Part shown: positions 17,149-25,991 of the stretch, piece after piece | Layout: every line of letters starts with the position of its first letter | Position numbering within the stretch: position 1 is the stretch's first letter | Source of the DNA: Limnoraphis robusta CS-951 | GTDB lineage: Bacteria > Cyanobacteriota > Cyanobacteriia > Cyanobacteriales > Microcoleaceae | DNA: 38,471 nucleotides | Direction: 5' to 3' | NCBI RefSeq assembly: GCF_000972705.2 | Contig: NZ_LATL02000238.1 | Span: 1 to 38,471 of the forward strand | Notes under the pieces: generated by a model | The model's input: only the letters and a program-made list of their open reading frames with translations | Told to the model about the DNA's origin: nothing | The model's database searches: none | Program-made: the position numbers and the translations under genes

Positions 17149-18630
17149 ATGACCAACCTAGAAACGCCAAAACCTGTTGTTAAAGAAGGATTATCTTACA
17201 ACACCAAAGACTGGCAAAAAGGCTATCAATCTCAACCCAATGAATACGACTATCCCATAGAAGATATTGAAGGAGAAATTCCGCCTGAATTAGCAGGAAC
17301 CCTGTATCGAAACGGCCCCGGTTTATTGGATATTAACGGTTATCCCCTGCGTCATCCGTTTGACGGAGATGGCATGATTTCAGCCATTACATTTTCTCAG
17401 GGTCGCGCCCATTATCGTAACCGTTATGTGCGGACTCAGGCCTATGTTGAAGAACAAAAAGCAGGAAAACCCCTCTATCGGGGTGTATTTGGAACTCAGA
17501 AACCGGGCGGTTTGTTGGCGAATGCCTTTGATTTTCGGTTAAAAAATATTGCCAATACTCAAGTGATTTATTGGGGCGGTAAATTATTAGCCTTGTGGGA
17601 AGCTGCCGAACCTTATCAACTCCATCCCCAAACTTTAGAAACCATTGGACTTGATAACCTCAATGGCATTTTACAACCGGGTGATGCGTTTTCCGCTCAT
17701 CCTTGTATTGATCCTCATTGTGAGTTTGATGGCGGTGAACCTTGTTTAGTTAACTTCTCGATTAAACCCGGATTATCCACTACAATTACAATCTACGAAC
17801 TCAATCCCCAAGGCAAACTTTTACGCAAACACGCCCATTCAGTACCGGGATTTGCCTTTATTCACGATTTCGTGATTACTCCAAATTACTGCATTTTCTT
17901 TCAAAATCCCGTTCGTTTTAATCCTCTACCTTTTCTGTTTGGGTTGTGTGGGGCGGGAGAATGTGTTGAATTTAAACCGAAACAACCGACAAGGATTTTA
18001 GTGATTCCTCGAAATCAAAAACAACAACCCGGAATTAGGTGTTTTGAAACTCAGTCTGGGTTTGTTTTCCATCACGCCAACGCCTACGAAAAAGGAGATG
18101 AAATTTGTGTTGATTCGATTTGTTATGAATCGCTTCCGGGTGTAGATCCGCAAGCTGATTTCCAAGATACTGATTTTACCACCCTCGCGCCGGGGCAATT
18201 GTGGCATTTTGATATTAATCTAAAAACAGGTAAAGTCGAACGTCAACAAATCGACAGTCGTTGTTGTGAATTTCCCAGCTTACATCCCGAATGGGTGGGG
18301 CGTGCTTATCGTTATATTTATATCGGCGCCGCCCATGACGCGGAAGGAAATGCACCCCTACAAGCGGTTCTCAAGCTAGACTTACAGACAGGTGAACGTC
18401 AACTCTGGAGTGCAGCCCCTCACGGCTTTTCCGGTGAACCTGTGTTTGTTCCTCATCCCAACGGTGTGAATGAAGATGATGGCTGGCTGTTGACATTAGT
18501 CTATGATGCGTGTTATCATAGATCTGATATTGTGATTTTAGATGCAAAAGATATTAATCAGCCCGTTGCTAAACTGCATCTCAAACATCACATTCCCTAC
18601 GGTTTACACGGGACGTTTGCTCAGATTTAA
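17149..18630 (+). CDS. Carotenoid oxygenase, apocarotenoid 15,15'-oxygenase type
   Basis: 493 residues, very close to the size of the characterised Synechocystis apocarotenoid oxygenase. The seven-bladed-propeller iron ligands are visible as His184 (SAHPCID), His239 (FIHDFV), His308 or His309 (FHHANAYE) and His487 (LHGTFAQ), spaced as in that enzyme. Further family motifs are YRNGPGL, HPFDGDGM and the C-terminal SGEPVFVPHP. It probably cleaves apocarotenals at the 15,15' bond to give retinal. It lies 74 bp after the BT1 transporter and may share its transcript. Cleavage site specificity is inferred from similarity. Confidence 0.88.
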   Translation: MTNLETPKPVVKEGLSYNTKDWQKGYQSQPNEYDYPIEDIEGEIPPELAGTLYRNGPGLLDINGYPLRHPFDGDGMISAITFSQGRAHYRNRYVRTQAYVEEQKAGKPLYRGVFGTQKPGGLLANAFDFRLKNIANTQVIYWGGKLLALWEAAEPYQLHPQTLETIGLDNLNGILQPGDAFSAHPCIDPHCEFDGGEPCLVNFSIKPGLSTTITIYELNPQGKLLRKHAHSVPGFAFIHDFVITPNYCIFFQNPVRFNPLPFLFGLCGAGECVEFKPKQPTRILVIPRNQKQQPGIRCFETQSGFVFHHANAYEKGDEICVDSICYESLPGVDPQADFQDTDFTTLAPGQLWHFDINLKTGKVERQQIDSRCCEFPSLHPEWVGRAYRYIYIGAAHDAEGNAPLQAVLKLDLQTGERQLWSAAPHGFSGEPVFVPHPNGVNEDDGWLLTLVYDACYHRSDIVILDAKDINQPVAKLHLKHHIPYGLHGTFAQI

Positions 18631-18658
18631 AGATTAAAGTTGTCTTCGCTGCATTAGA

Positions 18659-18692
18659 TTCCATGCCTTTTCCTCAAGGGGAGGGTGTGGAA
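18659..18692 (+). terminator. Possible hairpin terminator after the carotenoid oxygenase
   Basis: TTCCA (18659-18663) pairs with TGGAA (18688-18692), and CCTTTTCC inside pairs with GGGGAGGG using several G-U pairs. There is no proper T-tract, so it could be only a processing or stability hairpin. Confidence 0.3.
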
Positions 18693-18851
18693 TTTGAATA
18701 GATTGGGGTTAACTGGGTTGTTTGTTCAAATCGATCTAGCCTAATCTGATCCAGTAATGCTACTGTGGAGTCAAACTCCTAGCTGGGATTAACTCAGGTT
18801 GGTCTAGGCAAGATTCTGGGGAAACCTCTACTCATCTACTCTTATTCAGCG

Positions 18852-20102
18852 ATGCCTCAAGAAGCGTCTACAGTGGAAATCCGGTTTAGTATCGTCATCA
18901 CCACTTACAATCGCTTGAATTTGTTAAAACGGGCGATTGACTCAGCTTTAAAGCAAACGATACCCTGTGAGGTGGTGGTTGCAGATGATTGTTCCTCCGA
19001 TGGGACTGAAGAATATGTCAAGGGTTTGTGTCAATCTCAGCCGCAACACAGCGATCGCCGTTTGATTTACCATCGTAATCATAGCAATAGTGGTCACTGC
19101 AAAACCATGAATTTAGGCGTAAGTGTGGCATCGGGAGAGTGGATCAAGCCTCTTGATGATGATGATTATCTTGCACCCAATTGTTTAGAAGAAATTCGGC
19201 AAGCGATCGCCATTCATCAAACGACAATTACACCAGAAACTCACTCGAAAGCGGTTATTTGTTCTTGCCAAGCTGCACAGATTGACCCCAATGGACGAGA
19301 ACTCAGTCGAACTCGAATTGTTGGCCCCGGAAAAGCATTTTATATTCCTCAAGAAGACATTCATTATGGAATGTTACTGGAACAAGTTCCCTTTGGGACT
19401 CCTGTACAAGTGGCTTATCAGCGAGATGCGTTTATTAAGTCGGGTGGTTGGGATTCCAGTGTAGATTTGAATTGTGATGATATTGATTCTTGGATTAAAA
19501 TAGCTCAGTTTGGCGATGCTATTTTTATTAATCGTTGTCTAGGTTTCCGAACGATTTGGTCTGGAGCTTATAGTCAAAAGCTGACCCCCGAAAAGCGACT
19601 AAAAATGAATATTTTAATGAAAGAGAAAATTTATCCTCTGGTTCATCAAAAGCATCATCATCGGCTTCCTGACCTTGATCAGATTCGCAATTATTTAAGA
19701 TTACATTGGGGATTAGTTGCCTTGAAAACTGCGAAAATTAATCCAGCGTTGAAGATGGTTTCTTCTGCTATTTTATCAGCGAAAGCTTGGAAAATGCTGT
19801 TGTTATCAATAGCAACTCGTCAGCAGTCTAAACTCTCGGGATTAGCTTCTGAATTAAAAAGTAATTCTTCCTCAGTCAATCCAGATTTAGAAGCAGAGAT
19901 TTCTGATTCTCAGCAACTAAAAACCTATCTTAAACTTCAGGGGGGTTTAAAGGCAGTTCAACGGGGAAAAATCAATAAAGCCTCAAAATTTTTATTTCCC
20001 TCCCTATTGTCTCCTAGCAATTTAAAGCTATTTATGAATCTTTTGATTTTAGAAAATAATAAAGAGATTATTACCATTCAGAAAAATATTTTAATTCAGT
20101 AA
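18852..20102 (+). CDS. Family 2 glycosyltransferase with C-terminal repeats
   Basis: 416 residues. The N-terminal half is a GT-A fold family 2 transferase: FSIVITTYNRLNLLKRAIDS, then VVVADDCSSDGTEEY (nucleotide binding), NSGHCKTMNLGVSVASGEWI and the metal-binding KPLDDDDYLAPN. The C-terminal part carries two related segments of about 40 residues (near 275-316 and 353-394). Both have the pattern YLxLxxGLxAxxxxKINxAxK and look like a helical repeat. Sugar donor and acceptor are unknown. The ABC-2 permease starts 22 bp downstream, so the pair may belong to surface glycan synthesis and export, but that is inference from proximity only. Confidence 0.85.
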   Translation: MPQEASTVEIRFSIVITTYNRLNLLKRAIDSALKQTIPCEVVVADDCSSDGTEEYVKGLCQSQPQHSDRRLIYHRNHSNSGHCKTMNLGVSVASGEWIKPLDDDDYLAPNCLEEIRQAIAIHQTTITPETHSKAVICSCQAAQIDPNGRELSRTRIVGPGKAFYIPQEDIHYGMLLEQVPFGTPVQVAYQRDAFIKSGGWDSSVDLNCDDIDSWIKIAQFGDAIFINRCLGFRTIWSGAYSQKLTPEKRLKMNILMKEKIYPLVHQKHHHRLPDLDQIRNYLRLHWGLVALKTAKINPALKMVSSAILSAKAWKMLLLSIATRQQSKLSGLASELKSNSSSVNPDLEAEISDSQQLKTYLKLQGGLKAVQRGKINKASKFLFPSLLSPSNLKLFMNLLILENNKEIITIQKNILIQ

Positions 20103-20124
20103 AACAACAGATTAACATTCAAAA

Positions 20125-20904
20125 ATGTGGAAAACTGCCAAAACTTTACTCACGACTTACTATGCCTATATGTTAGAGTATCGGGCAGAACTTTTTTTAT
20201 GGGCATTGTCAGGTTCATTGCCTTTTATAGTCATGGGAATCTGGATAAAAGCCGCTCAATCTCAAGAACTCGCCCTACAACCTGTTGAATTTGCCCGTTA
20301 TTTTCTAGCGGCTTTTATCGTCCGACAATCTAACGTGGTTTGGGTGATTTGGGAATTTGAAAAAGAAGTTGTCCAAGGAAAATTATCACCGCGATTATTA
20401 CAACCGATTGATCCCGTTTGGCATCATTTTCTCTCTCACATCGCCGAACGATTTGCTCGATTTCCGTTTATTATAGGATTGGTATTGCTGTTTTTTAGTC
20501 TTTATCCTCAAGCCTTTTGGATACCTAATTTTACCACAATTTTAACCTTTATTTTGATAATATTTGTAGCTTTTTGCTTGCGGTTTGTGATTCAATATAC
20601 CTTAGCCCTAACTGCCTTCTGGATAGAACGGGCATCCGCCTTAGAAAATATTTGGCTTCTTCCCTATTCCTTTTTGTCTGGAATCATCGCCCCCCTAGAA
20701 ATGTTTCCGCCAACCCTGCGAGAAATTATTCTCTGGACACCGTTTCCTTACTTAGTCCATTTTCCCGCGTCAGTATTAGTCGGAACAACAACCGATATTG
20801 GGCGAGGATTATTAGTCATGTTAGGTTGGGGTATTGTAATGTTTGTATTGAACCGTTGGTTATGGCGAAAAGGACTGCGACAATATTCAGGAATGGGCGC
20901 TTAA
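20125..20904 (+). CDS. ABC-2 type transporter permease
   Basis: 259 residues, about six membrane helices. The opening MWKTAKTLLTTYYAYMLEYRAE, the ARYFLAAFIVRQ helix and the charged IWEFEKEVVQGKLSPRLLQP loop match the ABC-2/COG4587-type exporter permeases found in pairs in cyanobacteria. Neither the ATP-binding subunit nor the usual second permease is in the window. It is closely spaced (22 bp) after the glycosyltransferase. The cargo is unknown. Confidence 0.8.
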   Translation: MWKTAKTLLTTYYAYMLEYRAELFLWALSGSLPFIVMGIWIKAAQSQELALQPVEFARYFLAAFIVRQSNVVWVIWEFEKEVVQGKLSPRLLQPIDPVWHHFLSHIAERFARFPFIIGLVLLFFSLYPQAFWIPNFTTILTFILIIFVAFCLRFVIQYTLALTAFWIERASALENIWLLPYSFLSGIIAPLEMFPPTLREIILWTPFPYLVHFPASVLVGTTTDIGRGLLVMLGWGIVMFVLNRWLWRKGLRQYSGMGA

Positions 20905-21054
20905 TAACTGAGAGTCAATTCTATTCAACGTCAACAATTCACCTCAAATTCTACAGACAATCGCTATATTAGAATTATCCCTCAAACAAATAAGATATCC
21001 AACAAGCCTTAATTTTTCCATTGTCCAAAACCACCTACGCGGAACACCAAAACG

Positions 21055-21643
21055 ATGATAGCCCTTTCTGACCATTATCCCCTAACTCCAGAACAATACC
21101 TGGAACTCGAAACTCAAAGCCCTGTCAAACACGAATATATTGATGGCGAAATCTACGCAATGGCAGGAACAACCGACACCCATAACACAATTGCAGGAAA
21201 CCTGTTTACTCTCATTCGCAGCCACCTACGCGGAACAAACTGCCGTGTTTATTTTGCCGATATTAAAGCCCGTCTCGAACAATGCAACTGCTTTTATTAT
21301 CCCGATATTCTCGTAACTTGTGACCCCCAAGACCAAGAAACTGCTACCTATAAACGCTTTCCTAAACTAATTATTGAAGTGCTTTCTGCAAGTACCGAAG
21401 CCTTTGATAGAGGAGACAAATTCAACGACTACCAAACTTTAGACAGTCTGGAAGAATATGTTTTAGTAAACACTAAACATCAACGAGTTGAAATTTTCCG
21501 ACGCAACGAACAAGGGGGATGGATTTTTAAAACCTATACTCCTAGCGAAGCGACTTTTCCTTTGCAAAGTTTAAATTTAACGGTATCCTTGACTGATCTT
21601 TATGAAGATGTCACCCTTGAGAAAGAATCAACAGCAACTGCTG

Positions 21644-21660
<17 letters not shown>
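21055..21660 (+). CDS. Uma2 family (DUF820) putative endonuclease
   Basis: 201 residues with the PD-(D/E)XK fold common in cyanobacteria. YIDGEIYAMAG (about 28-37), Asp84 in YYPDILVTCD and Glu108 in KLIIEVLSAST are the expected active-site region. Function is unproven for the family. The last residues IMSG and the TGA stop are encoded by the left inverted repeat of the repeat element at 21644, so the native C-terminus has been replaced or the element inserted exactly at the gene end. A 16-bp sequence, CCACCTACGCGGAACA, occurs both just upstream (21031-21046) and inside the gene (21222-21237), which suggests a remnant of a related copy upstream. Confidence 0.85.
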
Positions 21661-21859
<199 letters not shown>

Positions 21860-21864
21860 AACTG

Positions 21865-21892
21865 GTAGGAGTAATTCATGAATTACCCCTAC
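21865..21892. repeat. 28-bp REP-like palindrome
   Basis: GTAGG-A-GTAATTCA pairs with TGAATTAC-C-CCTAC: thirteen of fourteen base pairs match in a 28-bp palindrome. It shares the GTAGG/CCTAC ends with the REP-like units near the RAYT gene. It sits between two convergent genes directly after the GGAGTCA element, where it could also end transcripts. Confidence 0.6.
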
Positions 21893-21959
21893 AAGACTGA
21901 TCACTGTAAAAACTCCCTATCAATCATCTATAGCCAACATTTAAGGATTTTAGATAACC

Positions 21960-23885
21960 TTATTCAACGTCGAGAATCAACTCATAATTAATCGGCTCTT
22001 TGGAATCAGAAACTACGACAATTTCATAATAACCTGTATCATCTAACTGTCCTGACCAACTCTGAAGTCTCGCATCTTCCAGTATTGTTTTAGCTTTTTT
22101 GCGGCGACTCGGAGTATAGACAGAAAGAAAAGTAGATTTCTGTGGCACGTTTAATTTTATCCGTAAATTTTGCTTCCGTTTTAGCCAAGCAATATAGACT
22201 TTTCCCTCACCCGGTTGTAAGACTCCTTGTATCAGTTTATTGCTGGCATTCTCATCAAACTGAACCTCTTTTAGATTCTGCCCTTGCTGTAACAACTTTA
22301 ATTGATCCGCACTTAAGGCTTGCCAAACCTGACCAATAGGCAAATCCAGTAAATTTTGACCACGAGGTTGTTCAGAAAATAAATAGAAAAATCGAGCATC
22401 CGATAAATCTTCTAAGGCACGACTACTTAAATTTAACGCATCGGCATCCCTCTTCCACTGTTCAAGATCAGCGACGGTGTACTGTCCTAATTTACGGCGA
22501 GATTCATCACTAATTACAGCGAGTCGATTTAACACATCATAAGCCGTTTTATCCCATCGTTTTCGCCAGGAAGCATCAGCAGAATCAGACGTTAACGTTC
22601 GGCCCCTTTGAGTGGGATAACGATGATAAAATTCCTCATTCACCAGTTCAATCAAATATTGATAATCGACACCTAACTCTTGACGGCGATTTTGGATAAA
22701 CTCCTGACGTTGCAGTTCACCCATCGCTGTAAATTGGCTATCTTCTGATTTGGGGAGGCGATTCATCCAGTAAGAACCACTCATCCAACCAATTCCCCCC
22801 ATAACCACCATAGAAACCGTGACTAACAGTACCGTTCTCCAAGTTGAAGATAAATTCCAGGGAAGTTTCAGCCATTGATATTGGGTTTTTTGGAGAACTG
22901 TGTTTGGAGTCGCAGCAATAGGGGTAGGAATTGGCATTTCTACGGGCGGAGGCTGGGTTAACACCACAGGCAAATGATCGATCTCCGGCGGGGTTTGTGT
23001 GGGAATATGAGGGAGTACAACTGGGGTATCGTTGAGCGCTTGTAGGACTTGCGAGGCGCTTTGATAGCGATCCTCGGGTTTGTACGCCAACATTTTATCC
23101 AAAATTGCGGCTAACTTCGGATTGACTGTTGCTTGCGATCGCCAATTCCAGGTGAGATGATAACTATCAATCAGATGCTGGGGTTCTTTTCCGGTCAACA
23201 TAACCACCATCGTCGCCGCCAAGCTATACAAATCACTGTGAGGAGAAGCAATTCCCATCTGCATTTGTTCTTCGGGAGCATAACCCAGTTTTCCCAAACG
23301 AGTCGCAGGACTGGGCGGAAGCTGACGAACACCCAATTCAGAATCAACCTTGGCTTTAATCTGTTTTACACCTCCAAAATCAATCAAAACCGGTAATCCA
23401 TCAGCTTGACGTCGAATCACATTATCGGGAGAGATATCGCGATGAATCACCCCATGAGAGTGAATGTATTGCAGCACAGGTAATAGCTGCAACATAACTT
23501 GTGTCACTTCCAGTTCACTGAAGCGAGTTCCCTGGCTTTTGTATTGGGTGATTAATTCTCGATAGGTTGAACCCTTGACATAATCTTGAACGACAAACAA
23601 ATAACCCTTGCCATCAATTTTCTCACGGAACAGTTCTCGAAAACAAGGAATTTGCGGATGTTTGAGTTGATAGAGAATTTGGGCTTCTCGTTCAAAGAGT
23701 TCTTGAGACTTTTGCAAGCCATAACTTCCTTGAACTTGCGGGGCGAATTCCTTTAACACACATAGTTCGTTAAACCGATACTGATCTTCTGCTAAGTAGG
23801 TGCGTCCAAAACCACCATGCCCCAATTGGCGCATAATGTGATAATGGTTTCGCAGGATCATGCCCGGATAAATGGAGGTACTCAT
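21960..23885 (-). CDS. Membrane-anchored Ser/Thr protein kinase
   Basis: 641 residues. The N-terminal Hanks-type kinase domain (about 13-275) has GHGGFG (22-27), the ATP lysine in VLKEF (Lys45), HRDISPDN with catalytic Asp150, DFGGVK (169) and YAPEEQ. A Pro-rich linker follows, then one membrane helix (about 346-368, near TVSMVVMGGIGWMSG) and an outside part of about 270 residues that starts with a helical segment and ends with a beta-rich portion (YYEIVVVSDSKEP). The catalytic residues are all present, so it should be active. The ligand of the outer domain is unknown. It is convergent with the Uma2 gene and divergent from the PEP-CTERM gene. No clear ribosome binding site precedes the ATG. 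Confidence 0.9.
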   Translation of the reverse strand: MSTSIYPGMILRNHYHIMRQLGHGGFGRTYLAEDQYRFNELCVLKEFAPQVQGSYGLQKSQELFEREAQILYQLKHPQIPCFRELFREKIDGKGYLFVVQDYVKGSTYRELITQYKSQGTRFSELEVTQVMLQLLPVLQYIHSHGVIHRDISPDNVIRRQADGLPVLIDFGGVKQIKAKVDSELGVRQLPPSPATRLGKLGYAPEEQMQMGIASPHSDLYSLAATMVVMLTGKEPQHLIDSYHLTWNWRSQATVNPKLAAILDKMLAYKPEDRYQSASQVLQALNDTPVVLPHIPTQTPPEIDHLPVVLTQPPPVEMPIPTPIAATPNTVLQKTQYQWLKLPWNLSSTWRTVLLVTVSMVVMGGIGWMSGSYWMNRLPKSEDSQFTAMGELQRQEFIQNRRQELGVDYQYLIELVNEEFYHRYPTQRGRTLTSDSADASWRKRWDKTAYDVLNRLAVISDESRRKLGQYTVADLEQWKRDADALNLSSRALEDLSDARFFYLFSEQPRGQNLLDLPIGQVWQALSADQLKLLQQGQNLKEVQFDENASNKLIQGVLQPGEGKVYIAWLKRKQNLRIKLNVPQKSTFLSVYTPSRRKKAKTILEDARLQSWSGQLDDTGYYEIVVVSDSKEPINYELILDVE

Positions 23886-24307
23886 GGATTTGAGGGATGA
23901 AACTCAGGGTTCAAGTTGAGTCGGGTGTAGTAAATTTTAGATTAGCAGTCGATCTGAGAATCCAATTCAATAGGCTCCCATGCCCAATTTACATTAGAGA
24001 CAGTGATCATCACGGGTATAGCCATCTTGATCAGATCAAGACCAGGGACAACAATTAAAGTTGATCAAGAGGGTTCACTGGTATTTTAAGCCTTATCAGC
24101 CCTTTTGCGAGACCGTCGCAGGGTCAACCCAGGAACTTTGAGAGATTTACATGATTTTTACAACTCTCCCTATTGGATTTTACACAAGGCTCTGGTTTTC
24201 TGGGGTTTAGGCTATCTATATTGGGACAATACGAACTCAAACCCCTTATTGATCTGATTTGGGGATGTTGCTTGTATTAATCCAATGTTAAGAACTTGAA
24301 AAACCCA
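23886..24307. promoter_or_regulatory. Divergent intergenic region with palindromic candidate operators
   Basis: About 420 bp between the kinase and the PEP-CTERM gene, without a reading frame of interest. It holds a perfect 15-bp palindrome CTTGATC-A-GATCAAG (24026-24040) and, 20 bp further, the related TTGATCAA (24061-24068). The two TTGATC-type sites look like a paired operator, but the regulator is unknown. Confidence 0.4.
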
Positions 24308-25408
24308 ATGACAACAATGCCACGCATTGCTTCTGCTGCGGCTATTATCGGGACTTTAGCGTTTCCCGGTGTGAATGCTTTACCCAGTCAAGCGGCTTTA
24401 TTAGTGGGGAATACAGAAGGAAATAATATTCTCCTGTTTGATGAACAAAACGGCGAATTTTTGCGTGAATTTATCGCACCCGGAAGTGGAGGATTACTTT
24501 CTCCAGATGACTTGAATTTTGGCCCTGATGGCAACCTATATATTACCAGTGGAACAACGCCGGAAACTTCGGCTATCCTCCGTTACAATGGGATCACCGG
24601 AGAATTTATCGATATCTTTGCTTCGGGTAACGGCTTATTTCGGCCTTATGGGGCGGCGTTTGGGCCGGATGGCTACCTCTATGTCAGCAGTTTTTTGAGT
24701 GACGAAATCCTGCGTTTTGATGGGCTGACAGGGGCGTTTGTGGATGTATTTGCCTCCGGTAACGGTCAACCTGGAGGGTTAAATGGGCCAAATGATTTGT
24801 TGTTTAGCCCCGATGGTAGTCTCTATGTGACGACTGAGGGGAGTATTGCCACCAATGGTCAGGCTGACTTTAGCGCAGGTCTTCCCAGTCAGGTGTTGCG
24901 TTTTGATCTTGCCACAAAAACCTCGACGGTATTTGCTGAACCGACGCCCTCACCCGATAGTTTTGGCTTTGTCAGTTTATTGGGGTTAGCGTTGGGGTTT
25001 GAGGGAGATTTATGGGTCAGTGATTTTGCCAATGATATTCGCCGCTACGATCTAGAAACGGGTGATTTAGTGAGTGTTTTATCTACAAACTACACGGGAA
25101 CAATTCCAAGTAATAATTTTATTGGGAATTTAACTTTTGACCCTAATAACATCCTTTATGCAGTCGGTTTTGATTTTACAAATGGTAATGTTGGAGCGAT
25201 TCTGCGCTACGATGGCATTACGGTCGAACCGTTGCCTTCTGTCGGAAATACCAGTGCAGTTTTTGTTGCGCCGAATGACAAGTTACTCCGTCCTATTGGG
25301 ATCACTTTTACCACACAGATTCCTCTGAAAACAGTGCCGGAACCCGTTTCTGTGTTAAGTTTGCTAGCAATTGGAGTTTGGGGAATTCAGACTAAATTCC
25401 GTCGATAA
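24308..25408 (+). CDS. Secreted PEP-CTERM beta-propeller protein (NHL/SMP-30-like repeats)
   Basis: About 366 residues. A signal peptide (ASAAAIIGTLAFPGVNA) is followed by repeats of the form FGPDGxLYVxS...DEILRFDGLTGAFVDVFA, typical of six-bladed NHL/SGL propellers. The C-terminus is a PEP-CTERM sorting signal: VPEP, a hydrophobic stretch (VSVLSLLAIGVWGI) and a basic tail KFRR, indicating processing by an exosortase. It is expected at the cell surface or in exopolysaccharide. The start is uncertain: ATG at 24308 is chosen, with a TTG at 24296 as alternative, and neither has a good ribosome binding site. A strong terminator follows at 25447. Confidence 0.85.
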   Translation: MTTMPRIASAAAIIGTLAFPGVNALPSQAALLVGNTEGNNILLFDEQNGEFLREFIAPGSGGLLSPDDLNFGPDGNLYITSGTTPETSAILRYNGITGEFIDIFASGNGLFRPYGAAFGPDGYLYVSSFLSDEILRFDGLTGAFVDVFASGNGQPGGLNGPNDLLFSPDGSLYVTTEGSIATNGQADFSAGLPSQVLRFDLATKTSTVFAEPTPSPDSFGFVSLLGLALGFEGDLWVSDFANDIRRYDLETGDLVSVLSTNYTGTIPSNNFIGNLTFDPNNILYAVGFDFTNGNVGAILRYDGITVEPLPSVGNTSAVFVAPNDKLLRPIGITFTTQIPLKTVPEPVSVLSLLAIGVWGIQTKFRR

Positions 25409-25446
25409 TCCTTTTTTGATCTTGAATAAATTCGGCAACAGATTAG

Positions 25447-25476
25447 CCCTCGGCAAACGCCGGGGGTTTATTTTAT
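25447..25476 (+). terminator. Rho-independent terminator of the PEP-CTERM gene
   Basis: CCCTCGGC (25447-25454), a four-base AAAC loop, GCCGGGGG (25459-25466), then TTTATTTTAT. Stem of eight pairs with one G-U. Confidence 0.8.
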
Positions 25477-25991
25477 AGACAGCAAATTTGTAGATATAAA
25501 AATAAATCTTAATGACGGCTAAAATTTACATATTTAAATAGTAAAAATTAGTTATTAAAAATATAAGTTAACTCCCAAATAAAATGATTTAATTTTTAGG
25601 GGTTATCAAGATTATGGGGAAGAGAAAAAATTAAAAAACACTAATGATTATATGTTTTGTTATAGCCAGAACAAAAAAGAGATTCATTGAAAAATGTTAG
25701 AAAAGTTAGATTTACAATTCTTAATATATCTTTTGATTAGACTCAAAATCTGGTAAATTAGAAGGATGGATTTTGTGCTTTTCAATCGTCAACCCTGTTT
25801 TCAGCTAGCTGAGATTGTATGTTCTAAGGCTTTTTTCGTTATTTTTCAAACAAAACAAATCAGTTATATGTACTTAAATTTGCATAATTTGGGATATTTA
25901 ATCCGGGTTTAATCAAAATAAATTTGTATTTTTTCAAATTACCAAAACCCATTAATCTTTAAAATTACCCCGCAAAAAAAGTTTGATTTAT
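25477..25991. other. AT-rich intergenic stretch
   Basis: About 515 bp, very AT-rich, with no convincing protein, RNA or repeat. It presumably holds the promoter of the downstream diguanylate cyclase; no sites stand out. Confidence 0.4.

Noticed and set aside
20574..20972. 132-residue plus-strand frame overlapping the ABC-2 permease
   Set aside because: Out-of-frame shadow of the permease gene, whose hydrophobic frame has clear family features.
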